DNA of 64,000 bases from Apricaphanius iberus (Eukaryota; Chordata; Actinopteri; Cyprinodontiformes; Aphaniidae). Position 1 is the first letter of the stretch, and each line of letters starts with the position of its first letter. The notes under the pieces are model-generated. The model made no database searches and was not told the origin of the DNA. It saw only the letters and a program-made list of their open reading frames with translations. The stretch spans positions 387,001 through 451,000 of the forward strand of contig JAPXFQ010000812.1 in assembly GCA_028564705.1 (NCBI GenBank), in the 5' to 3' direction. Below are positions 50,777-61,702 of the stretch, in pieces. Both the position numbers and the translations under genes were made by a program.

Positions 50777-50838
50777 TTATATAGTCTTGATCTGTTTAAA
50801 TTCTTTGCCAATGGAGATGTTGCACAAATTCATGGTTG

Positions 50839-51635
50839 GGCTTAACTGTAATGCTTCATTCAGACCAAGCCCATGCGGCAGCGTCAGCTGTGGCAAGATT
50901 ACATGTAAAGTCTATGGTGGAGTACGTCAGGGGTCCGTCAAGGGCTCTGCGTTGGGTTGAGTACGTTGGCTCTGTCAATGACGCTTGCGTTTCACAGGGC
51001 AACGTACCAACGCATGCTTCACAGAAGTTCAGCAAGCTGAACTTTTGATGGATCCAACGGAGTTAACGCAGTGTGGCAACCAATCAGAGCGTCTCACAGT
51101 AGTTATGTCACTATACACATATCTTGAATGAAGCACGGGCCCAGTGAAAAAAATTTCAACAAACGCAGATTTAAAGAATCAGAAATAACACTTACCGAAG
51201 ACAGATGGACAGGCGCTCCTAAAGAGGAACAGAGAACCTGTAGTTGGTGTCCTGGTAGGAGATTTAAGCTCCGATGCGGCCGAGGAGGTCGTAAAATTAG
51301 GCACGGGACAGACGGAAGTAGCACTGAAAGCGAACCTCATCCATACGCAGCTCCTGGAGCAAATGGTTAAACTCCCCAAACTCAGAACGCATCTGAATAA
51401 TGGCCGCTGATTCACCCGATGTCAACGTTGTCTAGCTTTATCTAGCTAAGGAAGCCAAGTCACTCTCTCGTTACGATGCACCATAGTTCAGAAACTTCAG
51501 AACGTGCAGCAACAGAGGAAGCCTCGCCCATGTGTTGTTTTTTCCTCAGAAGCAGGCTATGGAAGCCAAAAAGTACATACGTCAAACTTCATCCGTTGAA
51601 TGCATTGCCTGACGCAGACCAAATGTGTGGTTTGA
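50839..51635 (-). mobile_element. PIF/Harbinger-like DNA transposon, non-autonomous
   Basis: The ends are worn inverted repeats: CTTAACTGTAATGCTTCATTCAGACC at the left, and the complement around GGTTTGAATGCAGCTTAA at the right. TTA/TAA at each edge fits Harbinger target choice. The interior has GCGTCA/TGACGC-rich subterminal blocks and a broken transposase exon at 51195-51400. Confidence 0.6.
51195..51400 (-). pseudogene. Harbinger transposase N-terminal exon, dead
   Basis: Reading the minus strand downward from about 51395 gives QMRSEFGEFNHLLQELR, then a RFQCYFRLSRA block, then FYDLLGRIGA, DTNYR and ERLSICLR. This is the pattern of the region before the DDE domain in fish Harbinger transposases. 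Three in-frame stops interrupt it (after RLSRA, after GRIGA and before ERLS). It ends at a donor-like CGGTAAGTG, so it was an exon. No catalytic domain is left. The longer open frames at 51128-51415 on both strands are other frames of this relic. Confidence 0.7.
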
Positions 51636-53331
51636 ATGCAGCTTAAGAGGTCACATTTCTCAGCCTCCTGTGGGATGCCTGTGGTGCTACAGCAGGAGGT
51701 CCCAGTGATAGTCAAATCTAGGATTTATAGGAAAAAGTTAGATTTCCGCCTATCATTCCCATCATGTATTTTTTTTACTTGGAGTAGGTTAATAACCTTG
51801 TGCCTCAAGCTGTTCTCAGAGGAGTTTTTCATTGGTAGCTTTTAAGGCTCCTCGATGAGGACCTTTTAGTCTTTGCACTACCGGACTGGTAGCAGACCAG
51901 GAGGAAATCCCAGACATTATCATCATCTGAATCCTGATTGAGCTACTTAAACTTAAACTCTACAGAGGAACCCTACAACTGGTGCATTGGCTCCTAGCTT
52001 TTTATGAACGACAATAGTTCCTGGCAGGTGTTTAACTCTGCCAGGGTTGCTGCCATGTGTGGATACTAGGATCCTGTTAGCCACATGCCTTCAGCAGACA
52101 ATAGAGTGGAGCGTAGCACCTCAAAGTTTGAAGAAATGCCTCTCATCTGGAGAAGTGTCGTATTCTGGTTCAGAATGGGATATCTCCTGAATCAGACCTG
52201 TTTATGAGCGAGGTTTTAAGGGAATGGGTGATTGATAGCAGGACTGGAAAAGACATGAGAAAGAAAAAAAGACTTATTCATGAGATTGGGCTCACATGCT
52301 GCGGTTTTCAGTCTTTCCCCCTTGAGGTAGTTAGGACAACCATTGAGGATGCCTTTTGAATATCGTGCCAATATATTTTCTTCTGCCCTGTTGCCTTTAT
52401 GACCTTGTCTTGGATCAGCCTAATTACCAGGCCTCTGCAGAGACTGATGTCCTGCTAAGGAGGTAATTTAGGTATGTTAGAGATTGCTTTCTTCTAAAAA
52501 AACCACAAAGTTGTTGACCTTCTATCAAGTGGCAATGATATAACCTATAATCCCGTTTCGTAGATGAGAAACTGCTCACTACTTTACTCTACGCAAGATG
52601 AGAATGTCTAGTCCATTCTCACTAAATCCTGTTCTTTGCATCTAAAAACAGACACATTTATTAAGTTCACAGCATCATGTATTGTCTCTTGGCCTGATTC
52701 TGTCTGTCCTTATGGGAAAATAGACGCAGGAATCTTAAAATATTGGATTTCTTGTCAGCTGTTGTGTAATTATTGAAAGTAGAAAAAATGCAGCTGTTGA
52801 TCTAGCAAAATTTTGTCTTACCACTAATATAGAAAACACAAAAATGAGGTTATATATATGCTTTATGATCAAACAGCAGTAGTAAAACACACACGTCATT
52901 TTATTTCTAGTTCCTCTTTCTTATTATGGAGGATATTCTGTTTTAACTAACACATCTGACTGTTGTGTTATATGGTTTCAGCTGGATGCATCAATTTTCA
53001 ACATGCAAAAGATTTTATATGGATCTGAGGGACGCTTTGTACTCCTGCATTATATGTAATTACTATCTAGGATGGATGATTATGTGTGGATTTGTTCATA
53101 ATATTAATACATAAATATTGGGCTACTTTTGTTTATTAAAGCATAAAGGAGTAAGCCTTTAAATCAATTATAAATTACAGAATATATCTGACTTTTTTCT
53201 AACCCGAGTGACAGTTTTTATTACTGTTAATAAACAAACTCAGGGAAAAGAGAACGATAAGACCCAATTTTCTTCCCCTCTGCCGTGTTCTGACTGAGTT
53301 TTATTTGTCTTCTCTTTTCTTCTAACAATAG
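51636..53331. other. No recognised gene
   Basis: Intron-like sequence before the 63-nt shisa6 exon. 52080-52470 is GC-balanced and may be old repeat. The last 30 bases are the acceptor pyrimidine tract. Confidence 0.4.
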
Positions 53332-53394
53332 GAAACCACCACCATGACTACCAGCACAGCCACCTGGATCTGACTGCGCTCACGCCGAAACTGG
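53332..53394 (+). CDS. shisa6: shisa6 internal coding exon, 63 nt (partial gene)
   Basis: Internal exon in the cytoplasmic tail of Shisa6, a single-pass membrane protein that binds AMPA receptors at synapses and slows their desensitisation (family knowledge). A pyrimidine-rich tract and AG precede it (AG at 53330-53331), and GTGAGT follows at 53395. Read with two leading bases that finish a codon, it gives NHHHDYQHSHLDLTALTPKL. One trailing G pairs with AT of the next exon to make Asp. Both flanking introns are therefore phase 1, and the 63 nt can be included or skipped in frame. The segment is His-rich with no domain. From memory it resembles the alternatively used stretch just before RMNN in mammalian SHISA6, but that alignment is weak. 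The preceding exon was not found, so identity rests mainly on the junction with the 59561 exon. Confidence 0.78.
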
Positions 53395-53858
53395 GTGAGT
53401 AAACACAGTGATGTGTTCCTGAATCCACAGCGGTGCGAATATCTGTTTTACTAGATGTGATTGTGTTGATTTGCAGAAAGACAATATGATATCCTTATCA
53501 GACTCTTCTTGGACAGAATAAACTTTCAGAATGGGAAATAAAAATAACTACATGATAATCAACAAATCATCTGTGCAGTTTGTTTGAAACACAATTACTG
53601 CTTCCAATCTATCTCTCCAAATGTGATTTTGTGTGAAAGTGGATCTTTTAAAGTGGAACTGTGCTGACTATTCCTGCAGCTCAGTGACAATGAAATGGAA
53701 ACCCTATTAAATTGATTAGCGAGTGAATTCTGATGCATTTTCCACCACAGAGAACCCCTTTTTGATATTCTGATGCTGGCAGTGTTTTGGAGGTTGTCAT
53801 TGGGTCTTTGTACAAATGGAACACGGCAGTGCTCACCCTGCATGTGCTTGTCTGCCAT

Positions 53859-55985
53859 TTAAACAGGATGGCTTTTCTCTCGGGAAAATGGGTTTGGAAA
53901 GTACTTTCAGAACCAAATGAAACTCGTCAAACAGCACAATTGAAGTCTGCTTAGCTTCTGATGAGGCTCATGGCCTCCATGCATAATTCAGATTTTGCTC
54001 TTTTGGACCTTGTGTTACCTCTTAGCAACAGTCTTACCATATTCCAAGGGTAGCCCTCTTGTTTGGAAGCTTTTGTTGAAGCGTACATTGTTAATGGTCC
54101 TCTCTTTCTCACTTGGATTCGTTAGCCCACAGACAAATGAGATACGGTAAGTGATACACATAGTGTTTATGTGTATGTTTTTATCACTTTTTCGTTCAAC
54201 ATGTGTCATGAGCAGTAGAGGATCAAATTAGTTTCCTGCACACTGGGGATCATTTTTGTTCTCATTTCAGTTCTTTTGAGGGCTTGTGTATTCTTTGCTG
54301 TCACAAAATGTCAAGCTGCAGCATTTCAATACATGACCTTTAGTCCAATCAAAAAATCTGTTCTTTCTTTCCCCCCTGTTTCATTCTCCCTGACGGCTCT
54401 AACTTCCCCACAAATACATCACAACAAAACCTCCTCCTCTGAGTGTCTCCACACTTCACCACACACTTCTTAACACAGTGGATCTCTGCCGTCCTTTGCT
54501 GCAGAAGTGGCCCCAGCCCTATTTTTTTTAAATCAGATCCCTGTCCTTCCCACCCACTGCGCCTCCCAACCCGTGGCTGGTTGTCCCAAATAGTGAAGCT
54601 GCAGGAGCTCCGTACAGTGCACGGAGCTTTAATGGTGTCATGAAATGATTTCCAGAGCTGAACTGCTCAAGGCGTTGCACACTAAACTGTTGCTTGAGCT
54701 GTTTCACAGCAGCATTGTAACGCAGCTTTGGAATTAATCAAATCTGCAGACAGGATAAATCCATCAGATGTAGTGACGTTCCAGCGTCTAACAACCAAAT
54801 TCATGTCAGAGAGTTCAGTTGAAATAAAACAAACATTAATCTGCAGATCTGGTTTCATTTTGAAAACATTTCATTAGCTGGTGGTTATAAATCTCCAGCA
54901 AGTCCTAAGAGATACAGTATGTCGTTGACCTTATCAATTGTAACAAATTGAAATTAAAAAAACATCACTCAAAATATATTTGGTCTTCTCTAAATGTTCA
55001 GTTATAGCAGCATTCAAGAAGCCCAAAAAATGCTACCATAACATATCCTTTTAGAAATGTTTCCACCTTCAATTTCCCATAAATTCTGCACAATTCAACA
55101 AAGAAACAGACAAAGCCATTGGGCGGGGTGTATCAAAAATGTAGATGCAAAAATGTGACGGTCTGTGTAAGCACACTGTTAAATTTATATGTTACTGATG
55201 AAACTTTTAAATGGATTCTAGATTTTTCAGCTGCTGTATCTTGATTTTTAATATTTGTCATCCCCACCCTGCAGAGGTTCTCTATATTTATTATATTGTG
55301 ACGATGTCTGTTCTCCACAACCCTCTTCAGGGGATCCAACACATTTGATTCCAGGCTCTAATATGACCCTTCCAAAACTGTACTTCTCCTCTAACGAAAA
55401 ACATTATGTTGATGTATATTTGATGAAATCCCTCCGGATCTTTACCTTTCTTAAAGGGTTTAGGGCAAAAATTGACTGATGTTTGGAACTATTCAAAAAT
55501 CCACAATCCATCTTAAGAAACAGCCCTGATGCTGTCATTACCATGTTTCATTGTGGAAATGTGTTTTATTGTTAGTTGGTTTTTGTTGTTGTTGGGGTTT
55601 TTTGAGGTTTTTTTTTTGTTTTGTTTTGTTTTTGGTGTAGTGCAGTGTTGTTTTTGCAAAATAATGTAACTGTTTTCCCCTCAAAGTTTCAGTTTTGCCC
55701 ATAGCACACCCTTCCACCCGTTTTTTTTTTCTCCATTTTCTAATCAGGACTGAATGTTTTCGTGGGAGCAAAGGTTTCTGTGTTACTACTACTCCAATGT
55801 ATTGTGAATATGTCACCAATTCTTCTGTGTTTGGTGATAACTTCCTTTATTGTGGCATTATATGCATCTGTACACAAAACGCTGTGGTGAAATCAGTATT
55901 TATTTAGTCTTTATCATTATGAAAATATGTTTGGTATAATCTCATTTTAAGAAGTACATATTAAGACAGATATTTATACATATTT
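53859..55985. other. Intronic sequence without recognised feature
   Basis: AT-rich, with T-rich runs at 55575-55640 and a CCCTGATGCTGTCATTACCATGTTTCATTGTGG scrap at about 55523 resembling Tc1-like sequence. Confidence 0.4.
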
Positions 55986-55989
55986 TTTG

Positions 55990-56065
55990 CAGTTTGTGAT
56001 AGAGAGTTTTATCAATACTTTCTGCCACAACTGGCCCTTTAAGGACATTCATTATGGCCTTAGCT
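55990..56065. repeat. Fragment of the hAT family seen at 40215
   Basis: GTTTGTGATAGAGAGTTTTATCAATACTTTCTGCCACAACTGGCCCTTTAAGGACATTCAT parallels 40442-40500 (GTTTGTTATAGTTTTATCGACAATTTCTGCCACAGCCGGCCCTTTCAGGATATTCAT). Termini not visible. Confidence 0.6.
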
Positions 56066-56374
56066 ACAGGAGGCAAATGAACAAATGTTAAGAATATTCT
56101 ACCAGCAGAGCCAAACTACATCTCAGGTTAATCAGCTTTCCTTTAAAAGGTGGTAGGTGCTAACTAAAAAGGTTTATTAATCAGATTCTTATCTTCAAAA
56201 AGCACAGAAACAAACTGTAACAGAAAAAAACGCAAGGCCATAAATCCAAGACATTGTGTATGCAAGGCAACAGCAGAAACACTCAGAAGGATACAGAGAG
56301 CAGTCCTTCATCATGGCCTTCTAACAGTAACATGATAATGGATACGAGATAATAACTGGAAACTTGACATAGAA

Positions 56375-56775
56375 AACCATACCATACTTTATTTATATAG
56401 CACTTTAGATAAACAGCACATGGCTGAGCAAAGTGTACATAATAGCGACAAAACAATTTTAAACATAACACAATAGAAGACAGCAATAAAAAAAGGACAG
56501 AAAGCAAACAAATGTCAGGCACTCACTGATTTAAAAGCCAGCAAACAAAAGTGAGGTTTCAAAAGCGATTTAAAAACATCCACCGAAGAAGTTTGTCTAA
56601 AATGTAGAACCCGCTCATTCCAGAGCTTCCGAGCCACAACATAAAAGGAACGCTCACCCCAGAGTTTCAACCTGGATTTTAGAACTCTGAGGAGCAGCTG
56701 GTCAGCTTACGGGAGAGAACGAGAGGATACATAAGGGTGAAGAAGTTTGGATATGTTACATTTTTAAATTCCCAA
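56375..56775 (-). repeat. Antisense LINE-type 3' region
   Basis: ACCATACTTTATTTATATAGCACTTTAGAT is a complemented retroelement tail. The following sequence (AACCCGCTCATTCCAGAGCTTCCGAGC) is typical of fish LINE 3' regions. Separate from the neighbour at 56790. Confidence 0.5.
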
Positions 56776-56789
56776 TCTTGTTCTGGAGC

Positions 56790-57790
56790 TTGAGGGTCAT
56801 CTTTGCTGCTCCAAGTACTGCACTTTTCTGGACTCAGATGTCTGAGTTTCTTCCAGGGATCTGCCGGAACCCTTCCTCCAGTTTGGGGTCACTGCCCCGA
56901 GTGCTCCGTTTACCACGCGTACTACTGTCACCTTCACCTTCCAAGCCTTCTCTGAGCTCTTGATATTTCTCAAGTTTCTAATGTTCCTTCTTCTTGATGT
57001 TACCATCACTTAGTATTAGCAACTCCACCACAACACCTTTCCTCTGCTCTTTATCAACCACCACAACGTCCGGTTGGTTCGCCATTACCATCCTGTCTGT
57101 CTGGATCTGGAAGTCCCACAAGATCTTTGCTCGGTCATTTGCCACCAACTTTGGAGAGCACAGATGTTTCTGTATACTACGCCAGCCACTTGGTTATGAC
57201 GTTCCATGTATGCTTTCCCTGCCAGCATTTTACACCCTGCTGTTATGTGCTGGATTATCTTAGGTGCCTCTTTGAACAGCCTACACCTTGGGTCTTGTCT
57301 GGTGTGGTAGATCTGGGCCTCTATCACTCTGGTGCGTACAGCCTGCTCTTGTGCCACCAGGATAAGGGCTTCTGTGGTGTCCTGTAGGCCAGCCTTCTGT
57401 AACCATTGGTAGGATTTCTTGAGATCAGCCTCTTCAGTTATGTTCCGGTGGTACATCCCATGTAGGGGCTTGTCCTACCGTGATGGTTCTCCTCTCGCAC
57501 ATTTTTTTTCTCCCCATTATCTCAGGCATTCAGTTAGTATGTCATCCATTATAGCCTTGTCCTTGATGGAGCTTCAATGTTTCATCCTGGATAGTGGCTC
57601 TCACGCTCAGTCCTCAGTCTTTGGCCTCCTTCCTTACGGCTTGTGTACAGTCTGAGGGTGCCTTGCATGGTGAGGAGTTTTCTTGTCTTAGTATATATAT
57701 ATGATTCCTATCACTATTTTTATGTTTTCTGTCTCTCCATACCATATTGAGGAGCTGGCTGCCTTTGCTAGGGCAGACTGGCATTGAATG
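56790..57790 (-). pseudogene. LINE C-terminal region with zinc-knuckle and endonuclease remnant
   Basis: Minus-strand remnant of a non-LTR retrotransposon of the type with a C-terminal restriction-like endonuclease (R2/R4 group; Dong/Rex6-like is my guess). The frame 57456-57085 carries LKKSYQWLQKAGLQDTTEAL, YHTRQDPRCRLF, then QHITAGCKMLAGKAYMERHN. Here one Cys of the knuckle is Phe, so the CCHC motif is broken. The frame then shifts. The expected PD..VVVD..K endonuclease block is recognisable at about 57000-57080 in another frame, and more stops follow. N-terminal parts continue to about 57790 in pieces. Inactive. Confidence 0.75.
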
Positions 57791-59560
57791 GATAACTAAA
57801 GACATAATCGTCATTATGTAATTATATGATTGACTTTATTAAATCAAGGCTTGATCCTGCATCAAAGTAGTCACATATGTCCGGTAGTAATATGAAATGC
57901 CTCATTGAGGGTTTCCATTCAGTAGAAACAGTTTAGTAAATTGTTAAAAATGCCAATGCAGGAAAATAGAAATCAAGTTAACATTTTTCCTAGATCTCAA
58001 ATGGGCTTTGAATTACTTATCTATTTTGTCTTCAATAGAGATTTTAAGCCTCTCTCAGAACCTCTTCCTGTCTTCAAATGTTAAAGTGCTTATATATTGG
58101 ATATTTCTCATGCTAGCTCTCTTGTGTGTTTGTTGCGTCTTTATAGGTGGTTTTTGCAGGCTATGAAGACGCAATTGTTTTCTTCCCAAAAAAAACACTT
58201 GTGCATGCACACAAAGAAGTCAACAAAGATGCACCTAGAAAGTCTTCTCGTCCTTAAATCAGCTATGTGTTTAAGGGCGGTTTGATTGACCTTATGACTC
58301 CGTTTGGACAACTCTTGGTCTTTAAACCCTTCCTTATTTATTTTATTCTTCTGCTGGTTTGGATGTCTACTTGAACTCTCTGCTATGCTGATTGGTACTT
58401 TCAACAGTTTGTAATTTAATCCATCTTCAAAATAAACCTGAGCTCCCTTTGAAAAAAGTGACTTCAAGGCATGATGCTGCCACCACCATGCCTTTGCATG
58501 GTATTCTTGCTTAAATCGCTGCCTTCAGTCTCACCGACAGCCTCTTGGTTGCTTCATTTACAATTTTGTGTAATTAAATTATTTTTATTCTCTGTAACCT
58601 CTCTACAAGTTATGTTTGAATGATCCATATGAACATGGATTAAAAGCAGGTGTGAACTCAAGATTATTAAAACTAGAAAATACGAGCCCCAACCATGAAT
58701 TTGTTTAAGCATTTGCACACTTATCCAACCAAGATATTGCTTCCTTATGTATTTTTAACCATTGCTAATTGTTCCTTCGTCTGGTTATGTTTGGTTCAAT
58801 GAAAATAAATTCCATCAAAAGTGGGGGAAAAAAGTTTAGAATTGATTAATTGTGCTCCCTTATTGTGGTGTTTATTACAAGCTGGAAACAAACTAGAACC
58901 TTAATATAAATTCACTTTTACAAGTTAACCTAAAATATATCTTTTGAAAGCCTCACAGCAATGTAATATATTATTCACATTCACAGTTTTATATATTCAT
59001 AAATACATACTAAGACAGCAGTTTGGCCAGCTGCTAGAAATGCTTCCAGATATTATTTTAGAGCTAACAAACAACCGACACTAAATGTAAATTTGCCAAC
59101 TAAAACAGAAGATTTAAAATAAGAGTTTACTCCTTGACTACAGGTTTAAAGCCGTTGAGTACTGCAAACATATAAGAAAACATCAGATGTACAGCTGTTT
59201 GACCCCATTTAACAGGGTTTGCTTTTCCGTTTCATTTTTATATTAATTTTGAAAAGGAACAAATTATCCTTCACAACATCGGTCTGAGAAGAGGCCAGCA
59301 GTTCAATGGCAACAATTAGATTAAAGAAATGACTATTCTGGTTTTAAACCAGGTTATTTCACACTCAGAGTCTGTTTATGTTAAAACAAATATAAAAACA
59401 CAGAGTTTCCCAGCTGTCTTTCAGCTAAGGGCCTGAAACATCAGCTGAATAATCTCCAGTTCCTTCTGCATCATCCTCTCTTCCACTAAACACTCTTGGT
59501 GAATAACACGTCCCATTTTGACTGACGGCAGTGCACTGCTTCTTCCTTTGTTCCTTGCAG
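57791..59560. other. Intronic sequence, Tc1-like scrap near 58465
   Basis: AT-rich. AAGGCATGATGCTGCCACCACCATGCC at 58466 is a Tc1-like antisense scrap. The minus frame at 58141-58467 (108 codons) overlaps it and is unconvincing. It ends in the acceptor of the 153-nt exon. Confidence 0.45.
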
Positions 59561-59713
59561 ATAGGCCCCAGCGGATGAACAACATCCTGACCTCAGCCAC
59601 GGAGCCCTATGACGTGTCCCTCTCCAGATCCTTCCAGAACCTGAGCCACCTGCAGCCTTCATACGAGCTGCCCCTCAAGCCTGACTTAAGTAAATACTCT
59701 CTTCACAGACTAA
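59561..59713 (+). CDS. shisa6: shisa6 internal coding exon, 153 nt (partial gene)
   Basis: Second exon of the cytoplasmic tail of Shisa6, the AMPA-receptor auxiliary subunit. The acceptor is a strong pyrimidine tract ending TTCCTTGCAG at 59560. Two leading bases (AT) complete Asp from the 53332 exon, then 50 codons follow, and the last base starts the next codon. The protein reads RPQ, RMNNILTSATEPYD, then VSLSRSFQNLSHL, QPSYE, and SKYSLHRL. As I recall it, this is close to mammalian SHISA6, which continues into TDKEADEYY; the trailing A fits a Thr codon start. The related Shisa9 lacks the RMNNILTSATEPYD block. The PPSY of mammals is QPSY here. The donor at 59714 is A|GTAAGG; an earlier in-frame GTAAAT donor lies at 59690. 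The exon is clearly more GC-rich than its AT-rich surroundings. Confidence 0.92.
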
Positions 59714-59719
59714 GTAAGG
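59690..59719 (+). other. Tandem splice donors at the end of the 153-nt exon
   Basis: Two GT donors stand 24 nt apart in the same phase: AA|GTAAAT at 59690 and AA|GTAAGG at 59714. The distal site fits the U1 consensus better. It also keeps SKYSLHRL, which resembles the SKYSSLKRL of mammalian SHISA6. Use of the proximal site would remove eight residues without a frameshift. Confidence 0.55.
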
Positions 59720-59959
59720 TGCTCCTTCATTTGTCTTCCATTGCCGTCTGAAACCAACGACCCGGAATGACGTCCCCCTCATACCCTGTGCTTTGAAGGG
59801 GTTCCACATTCACTGCATGCACCCTTATGAAACATCTCCAATGACCGTCGCAGAGACAGTATTTATGATAAATACAGGTGCAGCTCTGCAAGTTAGAATA
59901 AAATCCAAAATTATGATAAAGAGTGTTACAGATTAATGTGTTGCGATCATCAAACACAT

Positions 59960-60390
59960 TTTAGCAAACAAGGGAGGCAAAGCAAGGCAAATTTATTGTA
60001 TCAGACTAAACCAATGGCTGCACCCACAACACAGAGGTGAATGCTAATGAGCTAGTGCTGCTCTGCTCTTTCTGTATTCCTAGAAAATGGCATGAGTTTT
60101 GTGACTTTGACTTGAAATGGCGTAATAATAATTTAAAGAACACTGAAAACATTTTAAAAAGGCTCAAAAGATGATTGGAGTGAGTCTTAAAGGTAAAATT
60201 CAAACCTGCCAAAGAACCAAAGAGCCCGATTCAGCTTTCGAGTCGTTTTAACAGCATGTCACGATCAACAGTTGTCAACTGCTGCACTGAGGTCCAACAG
60301 TACCAGCACTGTGGTTCTACCACAGAACATACTATGCAGATAACATGAGGGTCACTATCAAAGCAACCTGAAATCTGAACCACAGGCTGA
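59960..60390 (-). mobile_element. Antisense L2-like LINE fragment
   Basis: GGCAAAGCAAGGCAAATTTATTGTAT is a complemented L2-like tail. ACAGTTGTCAACTGCTGCACTGAGGTCCAACAG at about 60268 belongs to the reverse-transcriptase region of such elements. Heavily decayed and internally deleted. Confidence 0.55.
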
Positions 60391-61300
60391 TCTCCTCCAT
60401 GCTACTCTGAATGCAGAGACTGTATGGTACAAGATATGCTATTCAGTAGGACATATGTTTTATCCAAATTCTTCATCAAAAATGTATTTGTTGTAATATT
60501 CTGTTATTTATTTTAGCTATGAGCCATAATCAACAATTTTAACAGAAAAATATAAATAAAAATGCTGTGGGTAAAAACATCAAAAACAAGTATTTCATCG
60601 GATAAAATGAAGCAAATTGACTTTTAGAAGATATTCTAATTAACTGAGATGCACCTTTATTTGCACGTCTTGCCCTGTCACCATTTTTACATTTTTTTTT
60701 TAGAAACGATGTCCTTGAAATGCACGACAAAACGCTTGAAGCCTGCATGCTCGTTCCCATTGACTCATCTTATAATTGCTGTGTAATTTGGCCTTATCTG
60801 CAGTCGATGTCATGTTGCTAATCTCTGTTAATGACATATTAAGAGCGTTTTTTCAGTAGAATATACTTAATATGTCAACGCGATGGAGCCTTAATATCAT
60901 AGCAGTACCACAGTTCATTATCTTCAAAGTGAGAGTAGCTGTTTTATTATGATGTGGGTTGACCGGTGCATGCTTCAAATCTTCCTTGTATTGATTTAAT
61001 TTTCTTGAAGCAGCAAGTCTCCAAATTATACAGATAGATACTTTATGAGCAGATATGGCACCATATGAATGAACATAACCTATAATTACCTTAATGAGGC
61101 AATACAGAAGACATTATTTAACATAAATATATATTACATTAACCACCACATGTTAAATTATGTGAATAAATACAGTGCACAAGGGCAGGCATTATGATGT
61201 ATGTCATTCTATTTCCATTAACTTTTTTTTTACAATAAAACCCAGTCATCCAGTGTATTTTATTTGCTTTCTGTCTGACAGTAGAAATTAATTACAACAA
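60391..61300. other. No gene; Tc1-like end near 60630-60660
   Basis: GATATTCTAATTAACTGAGATGCACC resembles the end of the Tc1-like family at 42820. 60760-60970 is repeat-poor. Rest AT-rich. Confidence 0.4.
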
Positions 61301-61315
61301 ATGGTTAATTGAATG

Positions 61316-61687
61316 GGCTGCACGGTGGCGCAGTGGTTAGCGCTGTTGCCTTGCAGCAAGAAGGTCGTGGGTTCGTATCCCGGCCCAGGGTCTTTCTGCA
61401 TGGAGTTTGCATGTTCTCCCCGTGTATGCGTGGGTTCTCTCCGGGTACTCCGGCTTCTCCCACAGTCCAAAAACATGCATGAAGGTGAATTGATCACTCT
61501 AAATTGTCCCTAGGAATGAATGTGAGTGTGAATGGTTGTCTGTCTCTCTGTGTTGGCCCTGCAACAGACTGGCGTCCTGTTCAGAGTGTACCCTGCCTAA
61601 CGCCTGATAATTGCTGGGATAGGCTCCAGCTGCCCCGTGACCCTGAATTGGATAAGCGGTTAAGAAGATGGATGGATGGATGGATGG
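61316..61687 (+). mobile_element. tRNA-headed SINE-like element, nearly intact, with 15-bp target duplication
   Basis: The head carries A-box-like TGGCGCAGTGGTTAGC and B-box-like GGTTCGTATCC, matching RNA polymerase III promoters of tRNA origin. The body is the widespread fish repeat (GGTACTCCGGCTTCTCCCAC; AAACATGCATGAAGG; GACTGGCGTCCTGTTCAGAG) and ends in ATGG units. ATGGTTAATTGAATG occurs directly before (61301-61315) and after (61688-61702). Frames at 61313-61513 and 61504-61695 are not genes. Confidence 0.88.
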
Positions 61688-61702
61688 ATGGTTAATTGAA
61701 TG

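Larger units (their letters stand above)
53395..59560 (+). other. shisa6: shisa6 intron between the two recognised exons
   Basis: Phase-1 intron of 6166 bp with GTGAGT donor and GCAG acceptor. A CTGAC branch-point-like motif lies about 40 bp before the acceptor. It contains an antisense LINE relic with an endonuclease-type C-terminus, a fragment of a hAT element and poor Tc1-like scraps, described separately. Confidence 0.8.

Noticed and set aside
57085..57456. 123-codon minus-strand frame, the best-looking coding frame after the Shisa6 exons
   Set aside because: Recognised as LINE sequence with a broken zinc-knuckle and following frameshift.
61330..61385. Possible tRNA gene from A and B boxes
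   Set aside because: No cloverleaf can be formed; it is the tRNA-like head of a SINE with a long body and target duplication.
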